From Gloeothece verrucosa PCC 7822 (GTDB lineage Bacteria > Cyanobacteriota > Cyanobacteriia > Cyanobacteriales > Microcystaceae), in contig NC_014501.1 of assembly GCF_000147335.1 (NCBI RefSeq), forward strand, positions 1,550,001 through 1,614,000: DNA of 64,000 bases, given 5' to 3'. Made by a program: the position numbers and the translations under genes. The number at the start of each line of letters is the position of its first letter. The stretch's first letter is position 1. The notes beneath the pieces were generated by a model. That model saw only the letters and a list, made by a program, of their open reading frames with translations, was not told where the DNA came from and searched no databases. Below are positions 1-8,917 of the stretch, piece after piece.

Positions 1-2363
1 CCATCTAGGTCAAACAATAAACGCCCAGTGCTACTATCATAAAAAAATTGACTGCCGTTAATAGTCGCGGTTGTTCCTAGAACCCATTGCGTCGCGCTAA
101 TGGGTACACCAGCTATCAAACTGCCCCCAAAACCAGCCGCAGAAACCACAATTTTATCACCCTGACTAACAGTAAAATCGCTAAGGGTATCGATGCCCTC
201 ACTAGCACTATTAAATATAAATTGGTCTGCACCCGTGCCACCCGTCAGCTTATCATTGCCGAGGCCACCTATTAAAAGATCATCCCCTTCGCCACCCGTC
301 AGCGTATCCTTTCCCGCGCCTCCATTGAGACTGTCATTACCTAACCCACCCAATAGAAGATCATTTCCCGTGCTGCCCGTAAGAGTATCATTAAAACTAG
401 AACCGATAACCCCTTCAATGGCCCAAAGGCTATCAGTACCGTCTCCCCCTGTAGCGGTTCCCGTACTCAGGTTAACATTCACCGCCGCCGTCGCGTCCAC
501 ATAACTAGCTATGTCAGTTCCCGCGCCACCATCTAAGCTGTCATCCCCCAAGCCGCCGTTTAGAGTATCGTTACCCATGCTACCCGTGAGGCTATCATTA
601 AAACTAGAACCGATGACCCCTTCAATGGCCCAAAGGCTATCAGTACCGTCTCCCCCTGTAGCAGTTCCCGTACTCAGATTAACATTCACCGCCGCCGCCA
701 CATAAGCATAACTCACCGTATCAGTACCGACTCCACCATCAAGAGTATCATTGCCCGCCCCACCGATGAGGGTGTCGTTACCCGCCTCACCTTGAAGAAG
801 GTTATTAGGAGGAACTAAAGCCCAGTTATAGCTGGCATCCAAGATATCGTTACCCGCGCCGCCTATCAGAGTGTTATCCAACAGTCCGTCATTATAAATA
901 GTGTCATTAAATTTAGAACCGATAACAGCCTGAATATTGTAGAGAAAATCATCTCCTGCACCTCCGGAAACCCAACCGAAACTTAAGTCAACATATACCC
1001 CTGCCGTTGCATCCGAGTAGTCAGCCGTATTATGCCCTCTCTCCCCATCGAGATAGTCATTTCCCAAGCCGCCTCTTAGAGTGTCATTACCTGCACCCCC
1101 ATTTAAGGTATTATCGCCATTCCCACCATAAAGGCTATCATCAAACTTAGAACCGATCACTGCCTCAATACTGGAGAGACTATCATTACCTGCCCCCCCT
1201 GTAGCCAAACCAGTTTTTAAATTAACAGCTACTACATCCGTTGCATCAGAGTAGTCAACCGTATCATTGCCCGCGCCGCCATTGAGGGTATCATCACCCA
1301 CGCCACCCTTGAGAATGTCATCTCCGGCATTCCCAAGCAGCACATCATTACCGATACCGCCTATAAGAGTGTCATTTCCATAACGACCATCGAGAGAGTC
1401 GTCGCCGGACCCTCCATCGATACTATCATCATCCGAGGGTGGCGGATTCCAGATTCCCCCCTTGGGGACATAGCTAGAACTACTGCCTAGGATGGTGTCA
1501 TTATCTGCACTGCCTAGGATGATGTCATCGTAGTGTGAACCGATCACTTTCTCGACATTTGTAACAGTAACGGCCATGTTGAGGGTTATATAAGCACCTT
1601 GAGAATAATCAACAATATCAAAACCTGTCCCCCCATCGAGGATGTCGTTGCCGGATGCAGTGATCAGGGTGTCGTCGCCGGCACCGCCAATTAAGGTAGC
1701 AATTCCCCGCCCTCCAAAGCTTTCGCCCACCATCAGCCGGTCATTGCCATCCCCGCCATCGAGATAGTTATTACCATAACCGGGGCGAGGTGGCCGGTTG
1801 ATTGCCCCCGCATTGGCTATCAGGGTATCATCTCCAGAACCTCCCCTCAAAGTATTGCTATTTAAAACTTGGTCGGCTGTTAGTAGGTCGTTTCCCTCAC
1901 CACCATCGAGGTCATTATTACCGTAAGTGCAATCAGCAATGAGGGTGTCATTTCCTACCCCACCCTGTAGCTGGTTATTCGATGAATTGTAATAGCCCAA
2001 ATCTAAACGGTCATCCCCTGCACCCCCTACCAAGGTGTTGTTATTCACCGATAAGTCAGCGTAAAGGCTATCATTAAAGGCTGAACCGATAACGATTTGA
2101 ATGTTCGAGAGCGTGTCATGGCCTGCCCCACCTGCGGCTGAACCTGCATCTAAATCCACTGTCACCGCCGCCGCCGCATCAGAATAGTCTGCGCTGTTAA
2201 TGCCTGCCCCCCCTTCTAAGAAGTCATTACCCCCTCCGCCATTGAGGGTGTCGTTGCCGCTATCCCCATCTATAGAGTCATCTCCGGCAAGACCATAGAG
2301 GAAGTCAGGGTCTCCAGTGCCGATAAGGATGTCATTGAAAGGGGTTCCCATAATAGTGGACAT
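1..2363 (-). CDS. RTX-type calcium-binding repeat protein (partial, C-terminus beyond window)
   Basis: An open minus-strand frame runs from an ATG at 2361-2363 to the window edge without a stop (787 codons visible). The start has a good ribosome site (AGGAG about nine bases upstream). Almost the whole protein is glycine- and aspartate-rich nonapeptide repeats of the GGxGxDxLx type (GGAGNDTL, GGLGNDSL), which fold as calcium-binding parallel beta rolls in secreted type I exported proteins. Blocks of nonapeptides alternate with a spacer of the form DYSDAxAAVxVxL...IxxVIGSxFNDSL. No enzymatic domain is visible; the end nearest the edge (FxYDSSTGRLLFDLD) resembles the C-terminal module that usually precedes an uncleaved secretion signal. 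Family known; substrate or surface role unknown. Confidence 0.88.
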   Translation of the reverse strand, partial: MSTIMGTPFNDILIGTGDPDFLYGLAGDDSIDGDSGNDTLNGGGGNDFLEGGAGINSADYSDAAAAVTVDLDAGSAAGGAGHDTLSNIQIVIGSAFNDSLYADLSVNNNTLVGGAGDDRLDLGYYNSSNNQLQGGVGNDTLIADCTYGNNDLDGGEGNDLLTADQVLNSNTLRGGSGDDTLIANAGAINRPPRPGYGNNYLDGGDGNDRLMVGESFGGRGIATLIGGAGDDTLITASGNDILDGGTGFDIVDYSQGAYITLNMAVTVTNVEKVIGSHYDDIILGSADNDTILGSSSSYVPKGGIWNPPPSDDDSIDGGSGDDSLDGRYGNDTLIGGIGNDVLLGNAGDDILKGGVGDDTLNGGAGNDTVDYSDATDVVAVNLKTGLATGGAGNDSLSSIEAVIGSKFDDSLYGGNGDNTLNGGAGNDTLRGGLGNDYLDGERGHNTADYSDATAGVYVDLSFGWVSGGAGDDFLYNIQAVIGSKFNDTIYNDGLLDNTLIGGAGNDILDASYNWALVPPNNLLQGEAGNDTLIGGAGNDTLDGGVGTDTVSYAYVAAAVNVNLSTGTATGGDGTDSLWAIEGVIGSSFNDSLTGSMGNDTLNGGLGDDSLDGGAGTDIASYVDATAAVNVNLSTGTATGGDGTDSLWAIEGVIGSSFNDTLTGSTGNDLLLGGLGNDSLNGGAGKDTLTGGEGDDLLIGGLGNDKLTGGTGADQFIFNSASEGIDTLSDFTVSQGDKIVVSAAGFGGSLIAGVPISATQWVLGTTATINGSQFFYDSSTGRLLFDLD
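386..697 (-). repeat. Recently duplicated 69-codon module inside the RTX gene
   Basis: About 105 bases at 386-490 recur at 593-697, offset by exactly 207 bases (69 codons). By eye only about three substitutions separate the copies (for example at 406/613). The exact codon multiple keeps the reading frame, so this is an in-frame segmental duplication of the spacer between nonapeptide blocks. Confidence 0.85.
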
Positions 2364-2721
2364 AAGCGGTTCTCCTCTTGCTTAGGGCATGATGTTTATT
2401 AGCCTTTTCGGGAGGGAAGCAGAAATAGCTATGGCGAGTTTAGTCTCATTTGCTGAGAAAAAATCTCCTTTTTCCCTCCTGAGACAGGCTTTTTAGTTCA
2501 GCAAAACCAGGTTAGCAAACAAAGGTAAGGATATCGGGAGGATAGAAAAAACTTTACTGAAAGCCCACCTATTTATGTAAAATTTATTTTATCCATAAAA
2601 TCAAAAACCCATAAAACAATAACAGTTATTTTTGTTATATATAGTATTTATTAACTCTAGAAAAAAGGGTAACAATTCGATAAAATATAAAGGTGACTTC
2701 TAAATTCAAATTTTAAAAACC
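2364..2721. other. AT-rich intergenic region, divergent promoters
   Basis: This 358-base gap separates the divergent RTX and fasciclin genes. It is AT-rich with no convincing open frame or hairpin. It must hold promoters for both genes, but I could not place boxes with confidence. Confidence 0.5.
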
Positions 2722-3132
2722 ATGCCGGATATTGTTGATATTGCTGTTAGTAATGAAAATTTCCAAACCCTAGTAGCCGCCGTCAGTGCCGCTAACTTAG
2801 TTGATACTTTAAAAAGTCCAGGGCCTTTTACGGTTTTTGCTCCTACTGATGCGGCTTTTGCTAAACTCCCCCCAGGAACCATTACCACTCTTTTACAAAA
2901 TATCCCTCAGTTAACCCGCATTCTTTGTTATCATGTTGTGCCCGGAAAACTCTTTAAAGCCGATTTAGAAAAAGTTTCGGAAGTGACTTCTGTTGAAGGT
3001 TCACTCATTTCTGTAGATTGTTCTAATGGTGATTTTGAAGTCAAAAATGCTTCAGTGGTTCTCGCAGATATTGAAGCCGATAATGGCGTTATTCATGTCA
3101 TCGATAATGTCATCTTAATGGGTAAAAAGTAG
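2722..3132 (+). CDS. cupS: Fasciclin (FAS1) domain protein, CupS-like
   Basis: The 136-residue protein is a single FAS1 domain: [14 protein letters not shown] near residues 37-50, then YHVVPGKL near 70-77, and the closing IHVIDNVIL. There is no signal peptide or lipobox, so it is probably cytoplasmic, unlike most fasciclin proteins. In Synechocystis the small subunit CupS (sll1735) of the inducible CO2-uptake NDH-1 complex has a fasciclin-like fold and is encoded next to cupA. The cup gene here lies 69 bases away, but convergent rather than co-directional. The CupS assignment rests on fold, lack of signal and position; a general FAS1 protein is the alternative. The ribosome site is weak. Confidence 0.65.
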   Translation: MPDIVDIAVSNENFQTLVAAVSAANLVDTLKSPGPFTVFAPTDAAFAKLPPGTITTLLQNIPQLTRILCYHVVPGKLFKADLEKVSEVTSVEGSLISVDCSNGDFEVKNASVVLADIEADNGVIHVIDNVILMGKK

Positions 3133-3167
3133 AGAAAACCCCCTACTGTTGCCCGAATATGAATAAA

Positions 3168-3191
3168 GGGCAGGCACATCCCGCACTGCCC
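3168..3191. terminator. Hairpin between convergent cupS-like and cup genes
   Basis: GGGCAG (3168-3173) pairs with CTGCCC (3186-3191) around a 12-base loop, in the 69-base gap between two convergent stop codons. There is no T-run, so it may be a small repeat element rather than a strict intrinsic terminator. Confidence 0.45.
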
Positions 3192-3201
3192 CTACAAATG
3201 C

Positions 3202-4515
3202 TTAACGATAATCTGGGTTTTGAACATCCCTTAAACGGGCTTCAGGGCGCTTAAAGCGGTCCATTTGTGCCTCAAAAAACTGGCGATTTTTCATTAAATG
3301 TTTAGGGTTTGTATCATCTAAGGGATACAGCAAAGCCTGCCGTAAAGCCTGAATAACTGCCGAAGTTACATTATACATCGAGCGTTGGAAAGTAATCCCT
3401 AATTGAATTAACACATCATCCTCACCCCGGCAGTGTTTAGCATAATATTCCTTCAAATAATCAGGCAGGAAATGATACATATCATCCATTAATAATGTAG
3501 GAGGAATACCAGCCGTTCCTACTGGGAAAACATCGGCGTATAAAATGCCATAATGAAAGTCTTTTTGATCTTCCGGCACTTGTTTAGCTTGGGCATTATA
3601 AGACTTCGTACCTCGGAAAGGTGCAGTGCGATAAAAGACTGCTTCTACATAGGGCAACGCCGCCTCATATAACCAAGTAAAGCCTTTAGATTTGGGGATA
3701 ATCTCATAACATTCATCCCCAATATAAACATGATGATAAATCGGCCGTCCAGCAATCGCGAAAATTCCATTAACAATGAAATTCATCGCATCCGGAACCC
3801 CTTTAAAACCCCCTTCATCATAAATATCTGACATCTCAAAAAACACAGGGGCCATCACTTCCCAGAATAGACCCAGGTTAGAATAATAAGATAATTGTCT
3901 GACCTGTTCTAAAAACATATCCGGGAAGAGTTTATATAATCCCAACATCAAAGGATTGTTTTTAAAATAGGCTTTAATAGCCCGGTCTGCATTAGCTTTA
4001 TATTCATCGCTGTCGAGATAAGCATCAAATTTTCCCCATCCCATATCTCGACCATGCCAAAGCATCGCCCGCATACAAGCTTCAGCAAATTCCATGTTAA
4101 TTCTATCATGCCAAAGATGATGGAATAATTTGGGCGCTTTGAAGGTTTTACCCTTTTCCATGAATTCTAATAATTCAGGATGGGCAGTGGCTACTCCTCG
4201 CCAGATTCTTAAGTCTGCATCATCCCCGGCATAATGATTATGTAAGTCTAAATATTCTTGAGGAAGAAAATATTTAAAAAAGGGCAGGGGTTCTAAAAAG
4301 ACTCGTTCAGCTATATATAATAAGTCCCGCCAGTAAAAATCCATCGGCACGGCGTAAGCTTTGTATATGCCGATAATTTGCATTAAATTTTCTGGGGTAT
4401 CAGGTAGCATTGAACCGCCGGCTTCTAAACGATGAATGATATCGGCGAATTCGTGGTTTGATGGGGGAATGATGGGAGTGGTTGTGTTAGTCAGCTTGAT
4501 AGGTGTTTCTACCAT
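3202..4515 (-). CDS. cupA: CO2 hydration protein, CupA/CupB (ChpX/Y) family
   Basis: The 437-residue soluble protein matches the ChpX/ChpY family (CupA/CupB), which sits on the membrane arm of specialised NDH-1 complexes and converts CO2 to bicarbonate at the expense of electron transport. The conserved stretch LFHHLWHDRINMEFAEAC at residues 130-147 contains a histidine and an arginine five residues apart (H133, R138), the spacing reported for zinc-site residues of cyanobacterial CupA. It is the last gene of an operon after ndhF, a carbonic anhydrase and ndhD (66-base gap). CupA (inducible) is favoured because a CupS-like gene is adjacent; CupB cannot be excluded from sequence alone. Confidence 0.88.
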   Translation of the reverse strand: MVETPIKLTNTTTPIIPPSNHEFADIIHRLEAGGSMLPDTPENLMQIIGIYKAYAVPMDFYWRDLLYIAERVFLEPLPFFKYFLPQEYLDLHNHYAGDDADLRIWRGVATAHPELLEFMEKGKTFKAPKLFHHLWHDRINMEFAEACMRAMLWHGRDMGWGKFDAYLDSDEYKANADRAIKAYFKNNPLMLGLYKLFPDMFLEQVRQLSYYSNLGLFWEVMAPVFFEMSDIYDEGGFKGVPDAMNFIVNGIFAIAGRPIYHHVYIGDECYEIIPKSKGFTWLYEAALPYVEAVFYRTAPFRGTKSYNAQAKQVPEDQKDFHYGILYADVFPVGTAGIPPTLLMDDMYHFLPDYLKEYYAKHCRGEDDVLIQLGITFQRSMYNVTSAVIQALRQALLYPLDDTNPKHLMKNRQFFEAQMDRFKRPEARLRDVQNPDYR

Positions 4516-4581
4516 TTTTTTTTCGGGGGATAGTGAGGGTTTTGATGATTTTGTTCGCAGATAAATAGGAGTGAGTTGTTG

Positions 4582-6075
4582 TTATTTTATGGCGATTTGT
4601 TCTATTTTGGGAGAGGTAATATTACTCCTCGCTAATAGGTCTGTAGTGGGTTCTATCCAACGCACTAACCAGTTAGGTTGAATGCCTAAGAAGAGGATGA
4701 TAGCGGTTAGCACTAAAGCCGGGATGGTTTCTGTGGGTAAAGCTTTGGGGTAGTAAGCGTGTTTGTTATCCAATTTTCCGAAACAAGTGCGGTTCAGTAG
4801 GATGACAAAATAAACGGCGGTTAAACCCGAGGCAATGATACAAAGTAGCGTAGGAATGGGAAAGGAGGAAAAACTGCCTTGAAAAACCATGAATTCAGCC
4901 GCAAACCCGACTAACCCCGGAATTCCTGCACTTGCCATGCCGGCGGTAATTAATAAGGCGCTGGTGAGGGGTAAGCCTCGGATAGGGTTCATTAACCCGT
5001 TGAGAATATCTAAATCTCTGGTGCCGACTTTACGTTCTACAATACCGACGAGATGGAAGAGAAGGGCGAGAATTAACCCGTGAGAAATCATTTGGGCGAC
5101 GCTTCCGAGGATGCTTAAATCTGTTCCCGCCGCCGCCGCAACGAGGATATAGCCCATGTGCCCGATAGAACTATAAGCAACCATTCGTTTAATATCTTTT
5201 TGGGCAATTGCACTCAATGCCCCATAAATCACGCTAATGGTTCCGATGATGGCTAAACCTGGGCTAATGATGGCCCAAGTTTCTGGGAATAGTTGCAAAC
5301 CAAAGCGAATTAATCCATAAGTTCCTAATTTCGCCAGAATTCCTCCGAGTAAGATCGCTGTAGCGGGAGAGGCTTCTGTATAAGCGTCGGGTAACCAAGT
5401 ATGGAGAGGTACCAGGGGGATTTTAATGCCAAAACCGACAAGAATCAGGGTTAAGAGGATTAATTGCGTATTTAAACCAAAATTTTCTGGATGAACGGCA
5501 ACATAATCAAAGCTGGTTCCGCCACTTAAAAAAGTGATCCCTAAAAAGGCGGCTAAAACTAATAGCCCTGAAATAGCTGTGTAGAGGAGGAATTTAATCG
5601 AAGCGTAGCCGCGTTTTTCCCCTCCCCAGATGGCAATCATGAGGTAAAAGGGAATCAATTCTAATTCATAAAAAATTATAAACAGCAGGAGATTTTGGGC
5701 CATTAACGCGCCACTAATGCCCGCATTAATGATGAGAATGAGCGCGTAATATAAGCGGGAACGTTCTAGCTTTTCTCCGATGCTGTAAATGGCAATTCCG
5801 GTTAAGAGTGTATTTAAAACGATTAGGGGCAGAGATATCCCATCAATTCCTAAACTGTAACTTAAACCAATTTTAGGCAGCCAAGGTAAGTATTCTTGAA
5901 ATTGTAATCCCGTTACACTCAGATCGAATTGAGTTAATAACCAGATTGACCAACCGAAAATTATTAGGGCGAAAATTGAGGTGATTTGACGAAGTTTTGC
6001 GCCCTCTAAGTTACCTGGGATAAATCCAACTATTGCCGCCCCGACAAGCGGTAACCAAAGTAATGTACTTAGCAT
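4582..6075 (-). CDS. ndhD: NAD(P)H-quinone oxidoreductase subunit 4, NdhD3/D4 type
   Basis: This 497-residue polytopic protein is an antiporter-like proton-pumping subunit of NDH-1. Typical signatures are visible: FIIFYELELIPFYLMIAIWGG, with the conserved glutamate in a membrane helix, and LPLHTWLPDAYTEASPATAILLGG-like helices carrying the conserved lysine and histidine region (LVPLHTWLPDA). About 14 membrane segments are expected for the family. Its position between the carbonic anhydrase gene and cup marks it as the NdhD variant of a CO2-uptake complex (D3 or D4), not the respiratory NdhD1/D2. The start ATG at 6073-6075 gives the usual N-terminus MLSTLLWLPLVGA. Confidence 0.93.
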   Translation of the reverse strand: MLSTLLWLPLVGAAIVGFIPGNLEGAKLRQITSIFALIIFGWSIWLLTQFDLSVTGLQFQEYLPWLPKIGLSYSLGIDGISLPLIVLNTLLTGIAIYSIGEKLERSRLYYALILIINAGISGALMAQNLLLFIIFYELELIPFYLMIAIWGGEKRGYASIKFLLYTAISGLLVLAAFLGITFLSGGTSFDYVAVHPENFGLNTQLILLTLILVGFGIKIPLVPLHTWLPDAYTEASPATAILLGGILAKLGTYGLIRFGLQLFPETWAIISPGLAIIGTISVIYGALSAIAQKDIKRMVAYSSIGHMGYILVAAAAGTDLSILGSVAQMISHGLILALLFHLVGIVERKVGTRDLDILNGLMNPIRGLPLTSALLITAGMASAGIPGLVGFAAEFMVFQGSFSSFPIPTLLCIIASGLTAVYFVILLNRTCFGKLDNKHAYYPKALPTETIPALVLTAIILFLGIQPNWLVRWIEPTTDLLARSNITSPKIEQIAIK

Positions 6076-6166
6076 CTGTTTAGCTTAAATTTGGGATAAA
6101 GAAAGGATTTTTGTTAAACTTATGACTAGAGGCGCAAGACAGAACGCCTTTAGGGAAAAAATTGAA

Positions 6167-6886
6167 TTAACTGACAAGCGTTATTTCTCTGGTACTGAGA
6201 CTGTAATAAGCCCCAACTATTTTTAATTTTCCTTCCTGAATTAATTTGGATAATACAGGAGATTTTTCTAGAGTTTTGACTTGATATCTGACATTAGCTT
6301 CCACCGCTTGTCTGACGGCTTGTTTGTTATCTTGTTGACCTTTATAAGTGGCGACTGCTGGTTCAATTGCTTCTATAATACTGCTAATACTCCCGGGCAC
6401 TTCAGCGCCTTTTAAAGTAGAAACAACTGCCCCACAAGCTTCATGGCCAATGACCAGTAAGACTTTTGCTCCTAAAACTAAAGTGCCAAATTCAAGACTG
6501 CCGATTTCTTCATCAGTAGCAATATTTCCGGCATCTCTGACCACAAATATATCGCCAAATCCTTGATCAAAAATGATCTCAACCGGCACTCTTGAATCAG
6601 CACAACTGAGAACAGCCGCAAAAGGTTTTTGTCCTAGAGCAACTTGTTGTAAACGAGTTAAATTTTGATTAGGATATTTGCTTTTACCAGCGACAAAACG
6701 TTTATTGCCTGCCATTAATTGAGCTAAGGCTTGCTCGGAATTTACTTCACTTTGAGCAACAACTGGTTCCGGAGAATTTAAATTTGAGCCAAGGGCAGCC
6801 GCTAAAAGTCCAGTACCGAGAAAACCTCCTCCATATTTAATGGCATTACGACGAGATAAATTCATTAAAGGTTTATTATTGTCCAT
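6167..6886 (-). CDS. ecaB: Exported beta-class carbonic anhydrase (EcaB-like)
   Basis: A 239-residue beta-carbonic anhydrase. With the ATG at 6886, the zinc ligands and catalytic dyad are C95, D97 and R99 (CADSR) and H148 and C151 (HEAC). The N-terminus has a twin-arginine signal (LSRRNAIKYGG followed by a hydrophobic GTGLLAAALG stretch and AxA-like end near VVAQS), so the enzyme should act in the thylakoid lumen or periplasm. An upstream TTG at 6910 is possible, but the ATG gives a normal Tat signal. It lies between ndhF (41-base gap) and ndhD (91-base gap) on one strand. In Synechocystis a thylakoid beta-carbonic anhydrase, EcaB, is reported to associate with Cup-containing NDH-1 complexes; orthology is inferred. 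Confidence 0.88.
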   Translation of the reverse strand: MDNNKPLMNLSRRNAIKYGGGFLGTGLLAAALGSNLNSPEPVVAQSEVNSEQALAQLMAGNKRFVAGKSKYPNQNLTRLQQVALGQKPFAAVLSCADSRVPVEIIFDQGFGDIFVVRDAGNIATDEEIGSLEFGTLVLGAKVLLVIGHEACGAVVSTLKGAEVPGSISSIIEAIEPAVATYKGQQDNKQAVRQAVEANVRYQVKTLEKSPVLSKLIQEGKLKIVGAYYSLSTREITLVS

Positions 6887-6927
6887 TTCCACACCGCGAT
6901 TTTTAACCAATTAGAGTTGAGCAATTC

Positions 6928-8775
6928 TTAATGAAGGAAAGAAATTAAAGGATAACATAGAGCAATCCCTAATAAGGCAATCCCGAGTACGATTGTCAAG
7001 ACATAAGATTGTGTTTGTCCTGAAACATTATACTTTAAACCTTGTCCACTAAAAACCGTTGCTAACCCAACTAAATTAACCACTCCATCCACAATAAATC
7101 GGTCAAACCAAGCGATTAGTTGAGAAACCAACCCCACCACAAAAACAATAGTGACTTTGTAAATTTGGGCGGTATATAAATCGTAAGCAAAGAAATCTTG
7201 TAAGGCTTTGGGTTGTAGTTGAATCGGTTTAGTAATGCCATCATTGAGATATATAAATGCGGCTAACCCACCACCAACAACCGTTGAAATAATTAGCTCA
7301 CTGACCACTGTTAGGTCTAAAGTTTCCCAAGCCGGTAACAGATTCCATTGACTTAATAATATAGGAACATGGAGCGCAAATCCCATCATAATTGTCATGG
7401 GTAATACTACAGCCCATAACCCCTCGGGAGAACGAACAGTCATGGGTTTGGGTTTGCCCCCAAAAATTAAGGTAAATTCTCGGGTGACACTGAAAGTGGT
7501 TAGTCCATTGACAACCAATAACACTCCGAAAAGAAAAGGATAACTCGGCGCAAGATTACTGGCCATTTCAATTAAGGACCAAAACCCACCCAAGGGAGGA
7601 AAAGCCACTAAAGAAGCCGCCCCCACTAGATAACAAATGCCAGAAATAGGACGACGCGACCACAAACCGCCATATTGAGTTAAGTCTTGGCTAATATTGT
7701 TTAAAACTATGCCGCCAATACTCATAATCAACACTGACATGGCGATCGCATAAGTTAACAACAAGTTTAAAGCCACTTGAGTTTGTCCTGTTCCTACCGC
7801 GATAAAAATTAATCCCATGTAGGCGCTGACGGTATAGGATAAAGACCGTTTAATATCAATCTGGGCAATAGCAATTAATCCGGCTAAAATAGCTGTGAGA
7901 GATCCTATGGTGGTCATTACCCCTAGAGTAGTAGGCGATAAGGCCAACACCGGTTGGAGTTTAATTAATACCCATGCGCCAGTAGACACGATGATCGTAT
8001 TCCGTAAAATCGTAGCCGGCATTGGGCCTTCCATCGCCTCATCTAACCACAAATGTAGCGGCATTTGCGCGCATTTACCCAACGGACCCGCGATCAAGGC
8101 TAAACATAACAAATTAGCTACCGTCGGGTCGAGATGTGCTGTTTTTGCCCAGGCGGCTAACTCGGTATAATTCCAAGTGCCGGCTAAGGGTAATAAGGCC
8201 ACTACCCCCATCAATAAAACTAAGTCTCCAACCCGTTTGGTGAGAAACGCATCTCTAGCACCCGTTACCACTAAAGATTGATTAAACCAATAACCAATCA
8301 ATAGATAAGTACCTAGAGTGAGAATTTCTAACACCACATAGCTGAAGAACAGGGAGTTACATAAAACTAGAGAACACATCCCTGCTTCAAACAAGGCCAT
8401 TAACGAGAAAAATCTCGCCCAACCCCAGTCCATTTCTAGATAACCAATGGCGTATGTTTGGGCGGCAAAATTTAAGCCAGTAATGAGGAGCAACGCCCCA
8501 ATATTAACCGCCGTAATTTCCAGGTCTAAAGAAATGGTTAAACTCGATGTATGCAGCCAATTGAAGGATAAATACTGTGGCGGCATCTTCCAAGTGTCTG
8601 AGATAGCTAGTAAGCTATGAATGAACCCCGTCAGGGTCATGATCATATTAATGTATCCGGCAGGTCTAGGTCCGGTTTGACGAATAATACCGGGTGACCA
8701 GGGGAGAGCAAGGATAGCCCCTATTAAGGCATAGCAGGGGACTAACCAGATCGTCTGGCTGAAAAAGTGACTCAT
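6928..8775 (-). CDS. ndhF: NAD(P)H-quinone oxidoreductase subunit 5, NdhF3/F4 type
   Basis: This 615-residue polytopic membrane protein is the distal antiporter-like subunit of NDH-1. Visible family features are PLHLWLDEAMEGPMPATILRNTIIVSTGAW (conserved lysine/histidine half-channel region, a variant of the usual [21 protein letters not shown]) and a hydrophobic C-terminal helix. The divergence of that motif from respiratory NdhF fits the CO2-uptake forms NdhF3/F4. The ATG at 8775 has AGGA a few bases upstream. It is the first gene of the ndhF-ecaB-ndhD-cup operon and has a recognisable promoter about 100 bases upstream. Confidence 0.92.
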   Translation of the reverse strand: MSHFFSQTIWLVPCYALIGAILALPWSPGIIRQTGPRPAGYINMIMTLTGFIHSLLAISDTWKMPPQYLSFNWLHTSSLTISLDLEITAVNIGALLLITGLNFAAQTYAIGYLEMDWGWARFFSLMALFEAGMCSLVLCNSLFFSYVVLEILTLGTYLLIGYWFNQSLVVTGARDAFLTKRVGDLVLLMGVVALLPLAGTWNYTELAAWAKTAHLDPTVANLLCLALIAGPLGKCAQMPLHLWLDEAMEGPMPATILRNTIIVSTGAWVLIKLQPVLALSPTTLGVMTTIGSLTAILAGLIAIAQIDIKRSLSYTVSAYMGLIFIAVGTGQTQVALNLLLTYAIAMSVLIMSIGGIVLNNISQDLTQYGGLWSRRPISGICYLVGAASLVAFPPLGGFWSLIEMASNLAPSYPFLFGVLLVVNGLTTFSVTREFTLIFGGKPKPMTVRSPEGLWAVVLPMTIMMGFALHVPILLSQWNLLPAWETLDLTVVSELIISTVVGGGLAAFIYLNDGITKPIQLQPKALQDFFAYDLYTAQIYKVTIVFVVGLVSQLIAWFDRFIVDGVVNLVGLATVFSGQGLKYNVSGQTQSYVLTIVLGIALLGIALCYPLISFLH

Positions 8776-8875
8776 AGCAGTCCTAATTAAATTAACTCAA
8801 AGACTTGGTTGAAATTGACAGCAGTAGGCAATTTCAGAGAACAGAGATGGTTATCTGTTCCGTCTTTCATCAGTA

Positions 8876-8917
8876 ATCATACCCGCAGCCATAGAATTTT
8901 GTCAATGCTTAAATTGA
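8876..8917 (-). promoter_or_regulatory. Promoter of the CO2-uptake operon with LysR-type dyad
   Basis: Reading the minus strand, a -35 TTGACA (8900-8905), an 18-base spacer and a -10 TATGAT (8876-8881) lie about 100 bases upstream of ndhF. The inverted repeat TCAAT-N6-ATTGA (8902-8917) overlaps the -35. LysR-type regulators bind such dyads, and the repressor NdhR/CcmR controls ndhF3 operons and its own gene in other cyanobacteria. Operator identity is inferred; the boxes are seen directly. Confidence 0.6.

Noticed and set aside
193..705. Plus-strand open frames of 103 and 64 codons
   Set aside because: They lie inside the minus-strand RTX frame and only reflect its glycine- and aspartate-rich codon pattern.
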